Shown here: positions 42,301-57,300 of the stretch, piece after piece
Layout of the letters: the number at the start of each line of letters is the position of its first letter
Numbering within the stretch: the first letter of the stretch is position 1
NCBI GenBank assembly: GCA_963989385.1
Contig: OZ022502.1
Location: 55,607,454 to 55,671,453 of the forward strand
DNA length: 64,000 nucleotides
Direction: 5' to 3'
Source: Ctena decussata
Taxonomy: Eukaryota > Mollusca > Bivalvia > Lucinida > Lucinidae
Made by a program: the position numbers and the translations under genes
Notes under the pieces: model-generated
Database searches by the model: none
Seen by the model: the letters and a program-made list of their open reading frames with translations, nothing else
What the model was told of the DNA's origin: nothing

Positions 42301-45300
42301 TGCGACAATGCCTACACATTATTCGGAGCAGAGATACTGACGTGCCTGAGTGATGCTACGTGGGACAATGCAATGCCAGAGTGTAGAGAAGGTACGGTTT
42401 GATGAGACTGAAGTAGTAATTTATTTATAGAGGATCTTACATGAGTGCTCATGTATTATTGAATTTATTAAACGAGTTGGGAAAAAAGATAAGATGCGAG
42501 GCTTTGCCGAGCATCTTATCGTTTTCACCAACGAGTTTAATAAATTCAATAATACAGGAGCACGAATGCAAGATTTTATTTATCATATGACACTAAATCG
42601 CATTTCATTAGCAAATTTTGCACTAAAACGTCACAATTTTGCCATTAGAAAACGTGACGTTTATGGACGTTAACGCATAACGTTACGACGTAATTTGCAT
42701 ATTTAATCCACTAGTGGATTATCGCATTTAATGCATGGCTTTATTACACTCTCAGAAGCGACGTCATATGATAAAAAGAATTATTCCTTAGTACCTAACA
42801 ACGTGGAGATTTCTGTTTTTCGATATAATTATAAACAAGGGATGTTTTTGCGTTTGTATAATATTAAAATTAAACAGTGTAAACTCAAACCAAATGTTGC
42901 GTAATGCGTGTTTTGGATTAACACAGTCTGGATTTTAGATTCACACTATTTGCAACAGTCTGTGTTTTGGCTCAGCACAGTTTGCAACAGTCTGCATTTT
43001 AGATTCACACTGTTTGCAACAGTCCGTGTTTTGGGTTAACAACGTTTGCAACTGCCCGGCTATAAGACTCATAACAGTAAAAGGATAACAAGAACAAATA
43101 AAGTGTCTGGGTCCGCTAGTATGTTTAATCCATTACTGTGGAATGCCCCATAAAAGTGAATAAAAAGGACTTTGGTAAACAGGGTACACCCATGATTAGA
43201 TGCTGCACTGCATTGTTCGTTAAAGCTATGGAATGAAAATCAACTCAAATAGCCTTTATATTAGAAATGGTCCAAAAGGGGACTGTGTGATGGAGGAACC
43301 TACTATATATTAAGTAGGTTAAAAAAAAATTTGAACCACATCATGAGACTTTTAAAAATGTGACAGTTTGGTCATGTGATATTCAGATCATGCTAATCGT
43401 TTACACTAAATGCCTTACTGTTTACTGTATGATTTGGGACAGTTCCATAGCTGGCTGACGTAACAAGTGAAGGCTCTGAAAAGACTAGCACACAAGTGCA
43501 ATCTTATCAGAGCCTTTGCCTGCCACCAATGCGAGATACCGCACACATCTAGCGGAAAGTATTAACAATATAAATGCTGAATTATAAACATGAAAGGAGT
43601 TTACAGCACATCAGTTTAGCACCTTGATACAAGCAAAACTAGAAAAGGCCATATTTAGTAAAGACTATGTACATTGTCTGCAACCTATCTATATAAGGTA
43701 CAGGTCGGCACAATCACATGCATGATGATTATAGATAATTCTCTTATCCTACACCTCAAGATATGTGATTACACTGCTTTTACCCGGTACAAACGGAAAA
43801 TAGTAGAGGACATGTTTTGAAAAGGCTGTATACATCTTATACACCTGTCTACATACGGTACAAACTGTAACATGCCAGGGTTTGTTTTTTTGCTAATATT
43901 TTATATTGTGCATCCCAGAATACGTGGGTACAGTGCTAACAAGTGAAGCTAGAAAAGGCCACCTTCTTTACAGGTAATGTACCTTGTCTAAAACCAATCT
44001 ACATTGGCAAGTTGGCATAATCATATATTTTATGTTTACAGATGCCATGCTTATTCTACACCTCAAAATATGTGATTACACTGCTTACACTGGGAACAAA
44101 GGGAAAAAATATATTCTCCCATGCCACTTATTGATATGGGATAGATAATCACCATGTTTATTGTAACAGCTTAATTAAAGAATATTTCTGATTCAGATTG
44201 TCCAATATTGACTCCTCCTACCAACGGTGCCATCAACACAACGATTGAGAGCCAGGGAACAGTTGTAGGCGTAGACTGTGATCAATTTTATACCCTGTTT
44301 GGTGATTCTGTGCTAACCTGTCAGCCCGACGCCAACTGGGATACGGTACTACCTTTGTGTAAAAGAGGTAAAATTTTAACACTCAACAACATAAGATTTA
44401 TTCGGCTATGAACCGGTGTGTTTCCATCTCTAGAAGGACCCAAACTGTCTAAATCAGTACTATGGAATTCTGCTTTGAGATGGGGGTTTCCTTCTAAAAC
44501 AATCCCTAGAATCTAGATACGTCATATAAGATGGATCTAGATTTTTGGGATTGTTTTGGGAGAGAAAAAGCCCGTCTTTACGAAAAAATGTGGTAGTTTG
44601 GCACAGAGTGTCTAGAACAAGTTGTAATTTAATATAAAATCGATTGAACTTGCCTAGGCTAGTGTCATACATAAACCAATGAACACGACTTTAAAAATTG
44701 TGTTTATCGTTCGACAATGTTTAGGGAGTTTCAGGTACCTGTATCAACAGTTGTTGCAAATTTAAAACAGTTGTTGAAGACGACTGCATAATCGAACTTG
44801 CCGTTACTAGGTGTTTTGTAACGTGTGGCTGTAAGCGTGGCCTATGTTTCTTCTTTTGTGTTCTCTGCTTGCTCTTGACGGAACTCTGTAAGATTTTGAT
44901 TCATGTAATGACGTTAAAGCCACTGTCGGCTTTAACGTCATTACATAAAATTGGTTATGACTACATGTTACGTAACATTTGCTAAAAAGCACTGCATTAC
45001 AGGGCAGTTATATAACAAATAGTTAGACGCACATTTGAACCGATTTCAAATCAACATTGGTTAAGCGCTGTTTTTTTCAATCAGTGTCTGCTTGGGCTGA
45101 TCTGGCAGTTATTTGAATAGAAATAATTTTAATTTTTGAACTTTTCGTTCCATTGAAAGATTTGTGTTTATCAGTAGAAGAAAAAAAAGAACTGTTGACT
45201 AAACCAGTACCAAGATGAATTGTAGAAAAAGTGAGGATAGAAACTCTAAAACGTAGGCAACGTTTGGTCTTGTTGCAGTAAGATCACAACTTCAACTTTG

Positions 45301-48300
45301 CAAGTAATTATTTAATGTCAGGGCGCATTATTTCTGATCAGAAAATCACCAATAAATAAGTTTAACTTTACTAATCAGCTATGCTTACTTTGATGCTGTG
45401 GTTATTCCAGATTGTCGAACTATAAATACTCCATCCAATGGAGCGATAGACAACTTCAACGTGAGTCAAGAGTCAGTGGTAGTCTTCACCTGTGACTTTA
45501 GTTACACACTGTTTGGTACAACTACTGTCATATGTCAGAGTGATGCCACATGGAATAATACAGAGCCTACATGCGAGAAAGGTAATGCAAAACAAATGTA
45601 TATATGAACTCCATCTTTGTAATAGCTGGAAAAACTGTGATAATTAGGGTTCTTGAGTAATATACATCTACAGAGATCCCTTTTTAGTGGAGTATCCTTT
45701 TCTCATTATGTTCATAACGACAAAGCGCAGTGTGTATATATACAGAGTTTATTTGGTTGTCTTGATTGATTACAGAAAAATAATGCACGTGGTTGTATTC
45801 TAAGGCCAACTCATAAAAACGATAGAGTGTTATTGAGCGAGCTCTTTACGAGGAAGCCTTAGAACACTAGAAATATTTTTCCATTTAATCAGCTCTGAGG
45901 CTGGAACTTACAAACAAAATGGACGTGTCACTGTCTAACGTCTATGAAACGCCGATAACCTAAGTAAAAACGACAATTTATTTGCGTCAAAGTCAGCATC
46001 AAATCGATCGAAATGATGAAGCGGTATCATTTACTGGCGTGAAATTACCAGTTTAACTGTTTTGCTTTCATGGACAAAATCGCTAAGTCATCTTTAAAGA
46101 TATAAGAAAGAATAAAACTATATGCGTCTATTTTAATGATTATGACATATTGCAAGGTAGGAGTTGAGAAAACTCTGCAGCCATGTATAGTTTGCAAGCT
46201 TGATATACATGTAGAGTAAATGTAATACAGACATGCCGATACCCTTTCAAATTCCCTTACTTAAAGCGATATCGTGCCTTGTCTAATCCTTCTGTCTTAA
46301 AATGTCTTTACATGCATTATCATTAGTGCGCTCATTTTATGGCATATAAAATTTCACCTTAGGAGAGTCTGTAGGACACAAATGACGGTAATTGCTTGTT
46401 CTGAGCTACACACAAATTGTCTCTCAAAGGTCACCTCATAGTGTATAACTGGCCAGTGTAAAGACTACTTTGGGTGTGACACAGGTCCACAAATAAAATT
46501 GTACATGTTGAAGGTCCCACAATAAGTCCGTGATTTTACCTTACAGTTAATGAAGGGATGCATATCTTTTTAAATTAGGTGTGGCTTCGAAACGGTGATT
46601 TTCTTATTATAAAATTGTGCAAATTTACATTACTTTTGCTTCTAACCCGATCACATATATATTACTATATTATTCTGCTGTTTTCTGTTCAGAATATGAA
46701 TGTATGCTAAAGTTAACTTCTTATGATAATTCATGTTCTTCTAAGCATTCTATGTTGTATATAAGTATTATACATAAGATAAACCTATATAGTCCTTTTG
46801 TGCGTTTTTCTTTTCTTTTTCTGAATTTTCTATGTTTATTTACATACACGAGAATCGGTTTATTTCAGATTGTCCTGTTCTCAGCATACCAAATGGTTTA
46901 AAATCTACGACAGTCGTCATACTGGGAACAGTTGTAGATGTGACTTGTGATCAGGATTATTCTTTGGAAGGCGAATCAGAGCTCACTTGTCTTACAGGTG
47001 GTGTATGGAATTATGCTACTCCACTATGTACTAGAGGTAAATACTTGTTGTTGTTTTTTAAACACTCAAGCTTTTTTTTCCAATTCATAACATATGATGC
47101 TTAGGCCTAAGCTTTTAATTAAAATCCAAAATTTGTCCAAAAAAAAACAATTGGGTCCCGATGTAAGTTATGACAGCTGGAAAGAGAATCTTAGAGGATT
47201 ATTGTGAATTTATTACGTAAGACTCGAAAATTTACCTGTCTTTTAACCTAATTCTTAAGGTATATGGGTTACCTCCATATTGTTCTGCCATTTTATGAAG
47301 CAGAACAGCTTTTGTAACTTCCTGTTTACTTTCTTAGACACAGAACCCTTTCCAAAATGGGATCTACTCTTGAAGGAAAGAATTTGTTCTTAAGGCAGAA
47401 AATTCTTTTCTTTAATATTTGACTCCCACTAAGAAGGGACGCAAAAATGAGAGTGATAGACTTGCTTCCCATGAATATGTACGTACTCGCCATAAGTGCT
47501 TTATTGTTCATTAATTTTACTGTAAATTGATAATAGAAATAGTGTGATTTTTACATCCTCTGCATCTCTCTGCAATGTTTCAGACTGCCGACCGTTAGTA
47601 CCGCCAACCAACGGAGGAATAGATACGACAGCAGTTAGTCAAGATACCGTGGTTGTAGTCGAATGTGACACTAATTACACCTTATTTGGGGCGAGTGTGT
47701 TGACCTGTCAGGATAATGCACAGTGGGATTTTCCGGAACCAACTTGCAGGCTAGGTAATTCATCCAATGAATCTCATATTTGTCTGACATCTGTTAATGT
47801 TCAAGTTTATTTCTAGGCCAGAGCAATTATGGGCCTTTAGAATGGGCCAGAGGCCAGTGTCCCGTTGAAAATTTTATACGCCTTCAGGAAATTTTGATGG
47901 GCCCAAGAGCTCTTACGACACATTTCACAGCAAATCTGACATCAGACTTAGATAGCTTATACAGAATAGGGAGCATAGATGAAAATGAAGTCACTAATAG
48001 TTTCAAAGCAGAATATTGTTCACTCGAGGTAAGATGTATTGATCCAACTTTCATTTTATCTCGAGGCTGTAAGGTAGTAGCCTAAGGGAAGAGGACAACA
48101 ATTTGAGGGAACAGAATATCTAATCTTAAATGAACAAGACATTATTTCGATAGTTTCTTGTTTTCTTCAAAATAATATGTAATGAATTATTACTTTTATT
48201 GTAGCTAGAAGCTTTAAAACGGCATTCAGAGGGAACAAGACCACATCATGATGAAGAAACAAGATATATTATCATGAATGAACATGACATTATCTCGTTC

Positions 48301-51300
48301 TGACAATATAGTATATTGTTCTCTCAAAATAATATGCAATAATACTTTTGAGGCATTGATCTTATTTTATCTTGAGGTTTTAAGATAGTATCCTAAAGCA
48401 ACAAGATTCCATCTTGAACAGTATATCTTGTTGCCCGGATGTTCAAGACATAATCTTGTGCATAAGAGATAGTATCAAGGTAGGATAGACTGATTTCAAG
48501 ATAATATGTCACAACCTCAAGACATAATAAAGGAACTATATGATCCGTTTGGTTTTCTATATTAGGCCGTTCTAATGAAAATTTTCTCGTACTCTAAATA
48601 GATTTACCATTAAACTTATAAATATTGGGACAGATAAATTAGGCAAACAATGCAGGCTCAGATCAGAATGCTACTTCTGGAGCAGTCCAATCAGGATCCG
48701 CAATGGTTGACATTACATCTTCATCTTTAAAACGAATTTTTGCATTGAAAAAAAATAAAAACTTTTCAATTTTAGGACGGTTTCTATATCAGATTTTAAC
48801 AGTATTTGATTTATCTTATTTTAGATTGTCCTGTTCTCAGTCGACCAGCGAATGCTGTTTTTTCTACCACCGATAATCACGAAAATGTCACTGTAACAGT
48901 GTCATGTGACCCTTATTTCACAAGATTCGGACATGAATTTATTTCTTGTCGACCTGGTGGATTCTGGGATAACTCTCTGCCCACCTGCAGACGAGGTAGA
49001 GTATCTTTTAGAAGTTAGTTGTCCCTTGTTTTATAACTTATAGATTGTGTTGATTTTCTTCATTTCAACAGTTTGATAGTGTTTTGGTTAATTGCACCAC
49101 AGACATTGTACTCCGACCTATTAGATTACATTCTTTGAAATCCTGGTGCCCGTTTCACTAAAAATTAAAGCCTCAAATTTCCTTCAGGTCCATAAAGTAT
49201 GTGTTAATTTTATTTTATTTTGCGGTTTTAAGATATAATCCTGAGGGAACAAGACCACATCTTGGTCTTGAAAACTGGATCAGTCTTCCCTGATATGACC
49301 AAATAGTAAAATGCATATTTAGGTATATGGGTACATCTTCTCTTTTTTTATGCCGTTATATAAAAGGAAACAACTTTTATGCATTTCTGTTAGCTTCAAT
49401 GGACGACAAAGCCCTCACAAAACGGGGTCTTCTCTTTAACAAAAGAATTTGTTCTTAGAGGTGCAGATCATTCTCTTTAGGAGTAAGGAGCTGCGGTTAT
49501 GTAGTAGATAACACGCTGGACAACCAATCCAGGGTTGTAAGATCGATCCCCCGCTTCTTCGGTCTTTCGGATGAGACTTTAAACCGAGGTCCCGTCTCCA
49601 TTTGACCTAGTTGTTGGAGTCACCGTTAAAACCCGAGTTCACTCATTTACTTTTTAAGAGTTGATCCCTATCGAAAAGGGAGTCGAAAATGGCAGAGTTG
49701 CTTCCCCTGAAATTGTACCCATTTACCTTAATATTTGGACAGACGTTGATAAGCAAACAGAGTTGTCTTACCAGGGTATCCACTGATTGCCGTTTGGCCA
49801 GTAGTTTGGATTGTAATAGCAACATATTCGGATTGTTTTACAAAACTGTAGCTTGTTGAAGAACAGTAAAACCAGTCTCAAAGGCCACCTCTGTTAAGGA
49901 AAAACCTGTCTTATCATGCCAAACAACTCATATTCTAAAGTAGCAATTACATTATATTGACCTGTATACAGCAAACACCTGCCTTATGCAAACAATTTGG
50001 TTCTTCCCTCGGGTGCTTGCTTAAGACAAGTTTGACTGTGCTCGAGTATATGTCCCATGGAACTTCGGTCCGGAACAGCGTCATAACTCTCTGTTTCCTT
50101 GTTCAAGTAACTTTTTCATACTCATATATTCATGCGTACATTACAGATTTCATTAAAGCCTTTATTTCATATTTAAGTTACTTTAGCTACAATATTTTGC
50201 CTAAATGTACTCTGATGTATTAGTTGTCTGCGATTCAGAGCAAACGGATTCGTATACTTCTGTAAAAAGAAGTGTGTTTCAGATACCATTGAAGATGATC
50301 TCGTCCAGAGCATTTAGCACTATCTTAACTAAGGTTTATTTGAGTTTCATTGAAGTAATATATTTTGTTATCCTGAACCTTTAGAATTGACCTGTACGCT
50401 TTTATCCCAGCAGGCACTTGTCTTTGAACAAAGTTGATTATTGAAATGTTGTATCAGTGTTGATTCATCGTCATTACGTTAACATTGAATCAACATCGAT
50501 ACACAGTTGTTTCAGTTTTGTGCGATGATGCTGAGTCAACGTTAAATCAACATTGATACACTGTTTCACTGCATTGTGTGGTAACGTTGAATCAACATTA
50601 ATACACCATTGTTTCAACATTATGTTTGCTCTGGGATATTTGTCCTCATATCTTGTGATTTGCTAACTATTTCAGGTATGTAGCTTGTTAAGCCTTTCTT
50701 TGGATATGATCGTGACTTACGGTAAGAAGTCATCATGGTGTGAAACCGTCCTGCCGAAGAAATATGAGCAACAAATAAATGGAAGATATTACTTCCAAAC
50801 CCAGGATGGCTTCATTTATAAATGTTTTATGTGCATTTTGGGCTTTGGCTTTCGAGCTAGCTAATCCACTGCTTATCTTCATCGTGACGGCTTTTTAGTT
50901 TTATGTATCGTATGAGTTCTAAAAACTGGGACACCTTAACCCATTGCATTCTGGGTACTTTTGTCGTCTGCTGGAATTGTCGTCTGCATCAAAAATCAAG
51001 AAAATTTTGACAATATTGGTTTAACTAATTCTTGTAGAAATGATCACGTGGGCCTGATCTGAGATCCAAATTGTTTGCCTAGATACCCCTTTAGGGGTAT
51101 CCCGAATGTAATGGGTTAAGTCATAACCGCAGTTATCCTTGAATAAAGCAGTTTGATTTCACAATGTTGTAATGCATACAGACGATGCAGATGGAATGGC
51201 ATTCAGTATAGATCCTGATCAGTCTGATCTAGGTCTGTACTGTTTGCTCCAACCTATCTGCCCCAGTCCTTAGATGTTTCACGATACTTCTGTCATAAAT

Positions 51301-54300
51301 GTGCTACAAATTCAGAACTACTTTTATTTCTTATTTCTAAAATATCAATTCTATAATCATTTTGAATGAAGTACTTTAGAATAAAATATTTAAGCAATAC
51401 ATTAGAAATGGTGCTGCCCTGGATGGCGTTAGAATAAATTGGTAAGTATTTGTTAGAAGCAATTACGATGCAGTTGTAAATGTTTTTAGTTTCATCTGTT
51501 AAATGTTGCATCGAAATGGCAGTGTATTGGCCACGCAAAAAAGACATGTTGCCTAAACTATCTTTATTTGAATTATTTCTCAGATTGCCCAGCTTTAGTA
51601 TTGCCAACTAACGGCAGTATTGATACCAGCGACGTGAAAGAAGGAACTGTTGCGACGGTGACATGCGATGCTGGATACACCTTAATAGGAACCATTAGCC
51701 TCACGTGTCTTCCTGGAGGGGACTGGGATTTGTTTCTTCCGGTCTGTGACAGAGGTGAGACTGGATGATCAGGCCCCGAGGTTATAAACTTGAATACATT
51801 CTCAAACTCAAAATAAAGCACACTGATTGGCTGCTTCCGAGCATGCGCTCGGAAGCAGCCAATCAGTGTGCTTTATTTTGAGTTTGAGATTATTCTCGAG
51901 TTTTATAACCTCGAACCCAGGTATCCCTGCAAGCACACGATGATGACTTTGCATCAACGTGTATTACGTCATGTCCAAGTTTGGATGTTTGTGCATGATA
52001 GTCATCTAATGTAAATGCTAAAAGTGTAGTTCTAGCAATTCAACGGCAGTTCGTATGTCAGTGTAACAGTGTATACGTGAATTGAAATCACGTTTTGCTA
52101 GGCTGGAGTCACGAAAATGCATTCGCTTGGTTCAATGTGTGTGAAATGCGAAGTGCTGCATGTTGACAGTAAACTAACAAATATTTTCAAAGGTTTCTCG
52201 TAGAAAGGTAAATAGCATGTATTAACATGACTCCATAAAGGCGACAAAAAGTAATTTTAATACTTCATATTACATTTCATTTAAGTTCGTTTAATTTTGG
52301 GGAATATCTCCGCTGAAAATCTTTTTCTGATATTAGGATTTATTAAAATTTGATTCAACGTTAGATTTCATTCATCAGTAAGACATACAAATTTTATTGG
52401 ATGACAACAGTAAGATATTGATTTTTTGTTATCCAAAAAGTATTTTTCTTATATTTATCAATGGTTTCTCAGTATCAGTTAACATAATTACCGTACTAGT
52501 TAAATACACTGGATTTTCCTTATCTTGTCTTTTAAGAATGTGGTCCACTTGGTGATCCTTCAAATGGTTTAGTAATATTTTCTGATGGTACTACATTGAA
52601 TAAAGAGGCATCCTATACATGTGATACGGGGTATGATCCAAGTCACTACTCCCCTCGTGTTTGTCAGTCTGACGGGACTTGGAGCCTTGCTGAACCTACT
52701 TGTATAATCAGAGGTAGGCTAGTGCCCATTTAACTGTTTTGAAGAAACCTTGGTATATGATAGTTTTGTTTCTGTAATATTTTGTCAATGACTAATGTCC
52801 GGCAATTAAAGTGTCTAAAGGACGCCCCATGAAACAAAGAATACATACAAGAAAGAAAAACGTCTTAGTCTTATTGTAATAGGCCTACTCCGGAAAATAC
52901 CAACTCTGGAAATACGTAACATAATTTAGCTGCGACACGACAAAACCAACAAAGTGGCATTGTTCCCAACGAAGACTCGGATCAGCCTGGGCATCCGCCC
53001 CGTAGGGTCAGAGTCTTCACTATCGCAATGAAGGTAGCCTAGACCCTTAGATACCCTTTAAGTGCACAGCAAAGACTCTGGTCAGACTGGGCGGATGCCC
53101 AGTTTGATCTGATTCTTTGCTAGGCGCACATGCCACTTTGTTGGTTTTATCCTGTTGCTGCTCATGTGATTTGTAAATCTAATGGAGTTTGAGATCTCTA
53201 AAAGAAGAAAACGCTGAAAATTTAAACAATGTATCTTCAATAGTTTATGAGATGCAGTAGCTCAAAAATGTATAAAACATAGAGAATATCTCAGTTTTTA
53301 CCAAGGCGGTACAATAGTTGATTTCTCTGATCCTTAAGTAGCTTGGACCACATTACCAATTGCTACACAAAACTTTTGTGTTGTTTTAGCAATGACTTTG
53401 ATATTTGGCTGTACTGTGTCTAAGTGATAGTTTCAGAAGAAGACGTTTTCAGATTTAGAATACAGTGATTTGAATGCAATTATTTGCATTTTTTCTCTGA
53501 CATGGCCACATAAGGAAACTGAGAAGATTAAACTACAAAATCTTCGGAACTGGAAGAGAGCTTTTATTTATGAAACCTTTTCAAAAGATGTACAATAAGA
53601 GTAAGAATTGTTGTTTGTTACAAATTGTACTTTTTGCGTTTTGCGGAATCTACTATTTTTAGAACCAAATAAGACATCATGCGTATAAAGGAACATTAGG
53701 TGTGTGCAAACAGGTGAGGCTCAGATTAGCCTGTCATCTGTACTGTCTGATAAGAGTCTTCCTTGCTCTCATGAACAGTCTTTGAATTGTGAGAAGTGTA
53801 AAATTTGAAAGTGAAGACTGATCAATCTTTACGAAAAGCACATGCTGATTTGAGTTTTCAGTTCATACAAATGGCTCAAGATTCTCTTTTATGTGACACA
53901 ATGCGTTTTCATAATTGTTTGCACTTATGTGGATCAACATTACAATTGCCCTTTATATTGGCAGTCTGGTCGACTACACTGTTTGCCATTTCGCCGGCAG
54001 TGGAGTGTTAAATAAAAATCTTAAATAGTTCATTCGAGAGCAGAGTTAGACCACGTAGTTTCGGCTAATAAATATGTTCTGAAAAGTAAGATCCCTAGTA
54101 AGAATGGAACACACCAAAGAATAGAAAAAAAGCAGACTCGGTTTTATTGAGTCTGTCAGTGACCCTGACCATATCTGATGACGGTACCAGAGAAAAGCAT
54201 ACTGTAATTTCAGTACTGAGGGAAATTACCGTAATATGCTCGTAACCCCCTACGGAAATAAACACTGATTTATTGATTGGATTCTTCTCAAAGCCATAGT

Positions 54301-57300
54301 GCGATCGCGTTATGCTGGCAATTCTTACTTTTTGTTACTTACCGCTATACTACTTCAACAGACTGTGGTCCCATTTTGGTTCCATCTAATGGCGGTGTGT
54401 CCTACTCCAGCAGTGATACAACTTTCCGAGAGATAGCTACATTTACCTGTGATCCTGGTTATATTCTCACCGGTGATGAAACAAGAATATGTTTGTCAGA
54501 CCATACCTGGGAAGCAACATCACCGACATGCGTAATAAAAGGTAACGGCTGCTGCTTTTCTTGACTTCTGTGTGTATGTGGCTACGATAGATCAGACTTT
54601 TTCACTGAATAAACGTACATACTGATAATTCGGAGACATTTTTCTTATTTCTCCATATTAAAAACATTTGCTATGACTTTTATTAAATGCGTTAATGAGG
54701 GTCCTTTAGGAGCAATCCTATCCTTTGAAGGTATACTTTCATTTGAAAAGTTTGCAAAAGTACAGGGGCCGTATTTATAAAATGACTTAAGTCGGTGCTA
54801 TGCTGTTGCTAAGGCGGAATTTCTATGAAGGAGATTTCCAACAACTATAAAATTTGCTCTGGAGGAACAGTCTTTTGAGACTGTTCCTCCAGAGCAAATT
54901 TTGTAGTTGTAGGGAATCTCCTTCATGGAAATTCAGCCTTAGCAACAGCATAGCAACGACTTAAGTCGTTTTATAAATACGGCCCCAGGAAAGCAAACAG
55001 GAAGTCACAAAAATCTGTCTCCCATTCAAAAACTGGTTAGAACATTCATCTTAATTCTCTAAAACAACATAGATTATGACCCTCATTAAAACCAACATTG
55101 TTTGTGAGGGGGAACTGCTGACATAAATAACAGAATAATGTCCTATCCTAAATTTTGAACTGTTTAGGGTCCTGATTCACTCCGTTTTTTCTGTTTGTTT
55201 GCTTTTTTGACATACTACTAGGGTTCAGTACAGTTAGACGACTCCGGATAAATGATTTTTCGCAATCTTTATCTCTTTTGGTACTCAGATGCCATTACTT
55301 ATGAGAATCTTATAGTGGGATTTCTTTCAAATAATTGTGTATCATTTTCAGACTGTGGACCTCTGACAAGTCCTACGTTTGGCACAGTAAACACCGGCAG
55401 TGGCACAACCTTTGGTGAAGTTGCCAAATATTTCTGTAATGTTGGCTATAACTTGATTGGTGATAGTGAAAGACTGTGTGACGCAGATGGTCTGTGGGAT
55501 AGAAGTTCTCCAATCTGTGAAATAAAAGGTTTATAAAATAGATCTCCTCTATATAAAGCTACCTCAATTTTCAGTCGTAAAGCGCTACAAAGCTGACGAC
55601 AATATTTACGTCAGCAAATGTAAAAATATGTATCATTCAAGAAAATTCTAGTGAAAATTTAGAGAACTAACAGTGTAGATCCGTGTGAGGTGGCTAATTA
55701 TGAGCCACCTTATCTGGATTTAGGTTGTTTGCTTATGCAACTGTTTTCGTTTTTTGGTGTTTTATAAATTCGGCAGAGCAAATTAATTTGAAGTTGTCAC
55801 AAGAACAAAAACAATGTCACAAAGTGATAAGAAGACGATGGTCAGGAACCGATAAGATTGAATTCTACATCCTGCCACAAACGGAGTGGCAACCTGCAAA
55901 AACGATACAAAAAGCAAAGCAAGACATACGAAAAGCCAAGAGCCAGCCAAATGGCCGCGAGGCTATCCTAAATAATGTAGTACTCAAACTTTGTCCCAGA
56001 AATACTGATTAAATGAGTAATTGGAAATAATTCTTGGGCATCATTATCATTTCTCCATATGGAGAAACATTAATCAACAATAATACCTAATTCATTTTAG
56101 CAATCTCTGAAAAATTCAGCGATTTCTCTGCACATTTCTCATGAAAGCGCCACAAAGCAGACGACAGAATTTACGTATGCAAAATTTCAAAATATTTTAA
56201 GAAATTCAAAGACCAGAGGCCAAACAGTCAAGATCCAGGCCATAACGAGCCGCCTTCTGGACCTAAGCTGTTTGCAAATTCAACTATTTTCATTTTTGTA
56301 TTTTATGTCTTATGGTATAATCTTTTCCTTTTCAGATTGTGGGATTTTGACTAATCCCTCAAATGGCGATGTGTCGTTTACAGATACAATCTATAATTAC
56401 GTAGCATACTATTCATGCCATACCGGTTATGATCTTGTGGGTGTGACCAGCAGAGTGTGCAAACAGGACGCAACTTGGAGCGCATCTCCTCCAGTGTGTG
56501 AAATAAAAGGTTGATTTTTTTTCCACAATTCGCAGCCCAAACAATTAAACTAAGCAGCTCTTTTCAAGAGTACACACAAGACCAACCATACTTGAATCGA
56601 CCAGATTTTTGCATATAAAATGATTGCACAAGAAATTACTCTAAATGTTTTGCAGTTTTAAAATTTTCACGTTTAAATGCAATTGTAAGTTTTTATGCCC
56701 CCGTGACGATAGTCAGGGGGCATTAAGATTTGCCCCTGTCTGTCTGTCTGTTCGTCCATCTGTATGTTCATCACGCTTTATAGTATAGAGTTTGTGTAAT
56801 CGACTCCTCCCACAGTTTTCAATGGATCTTTTTCAAACTTTGCATACATATTGTGGACATCTTGAAGATGTGCTTTTGGGCTTTTGGTTGAGCTAAAATT
56901 AATTTTGACAGAATTACGGCCTTTTGAACTTAGTTATTTTAGGCAATTTTTTGTATTGTAGGATATAGTGTTTGTGTAATCAACTCCTCTCACAGTTTTC
57001 AATGGATCTTTTTCAAACCTTGCATACATATTTTGAACATATTGAAGATGTGCATGTGGGTTTTTGTTGGACCAAAAATTAATTTTGACAGAATTACGGC
57101 CTTTTGAACTTAGTCATTTTAGGCAATTTTTTTTTGCATTGTAGGGTATAGAGTTTGTGAATTAACTTCTCTCACAGTTTTCAATGGATCTTTTTCAAAC
57201 CTTGCATACATGTTTTGGACATATTGAAGATGTGCATGTGGGCTTTTGTTGGACCTAAAATCAATTTTGACAGAATTATGGCTTTTCGAACTTAGTCTTT

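Noticed and set aside
55725..56012. 95-codon ORF between exons 19 and 20
   Set aside because: It starts within a hairpin repeat and has no splice support or recognisable domain.
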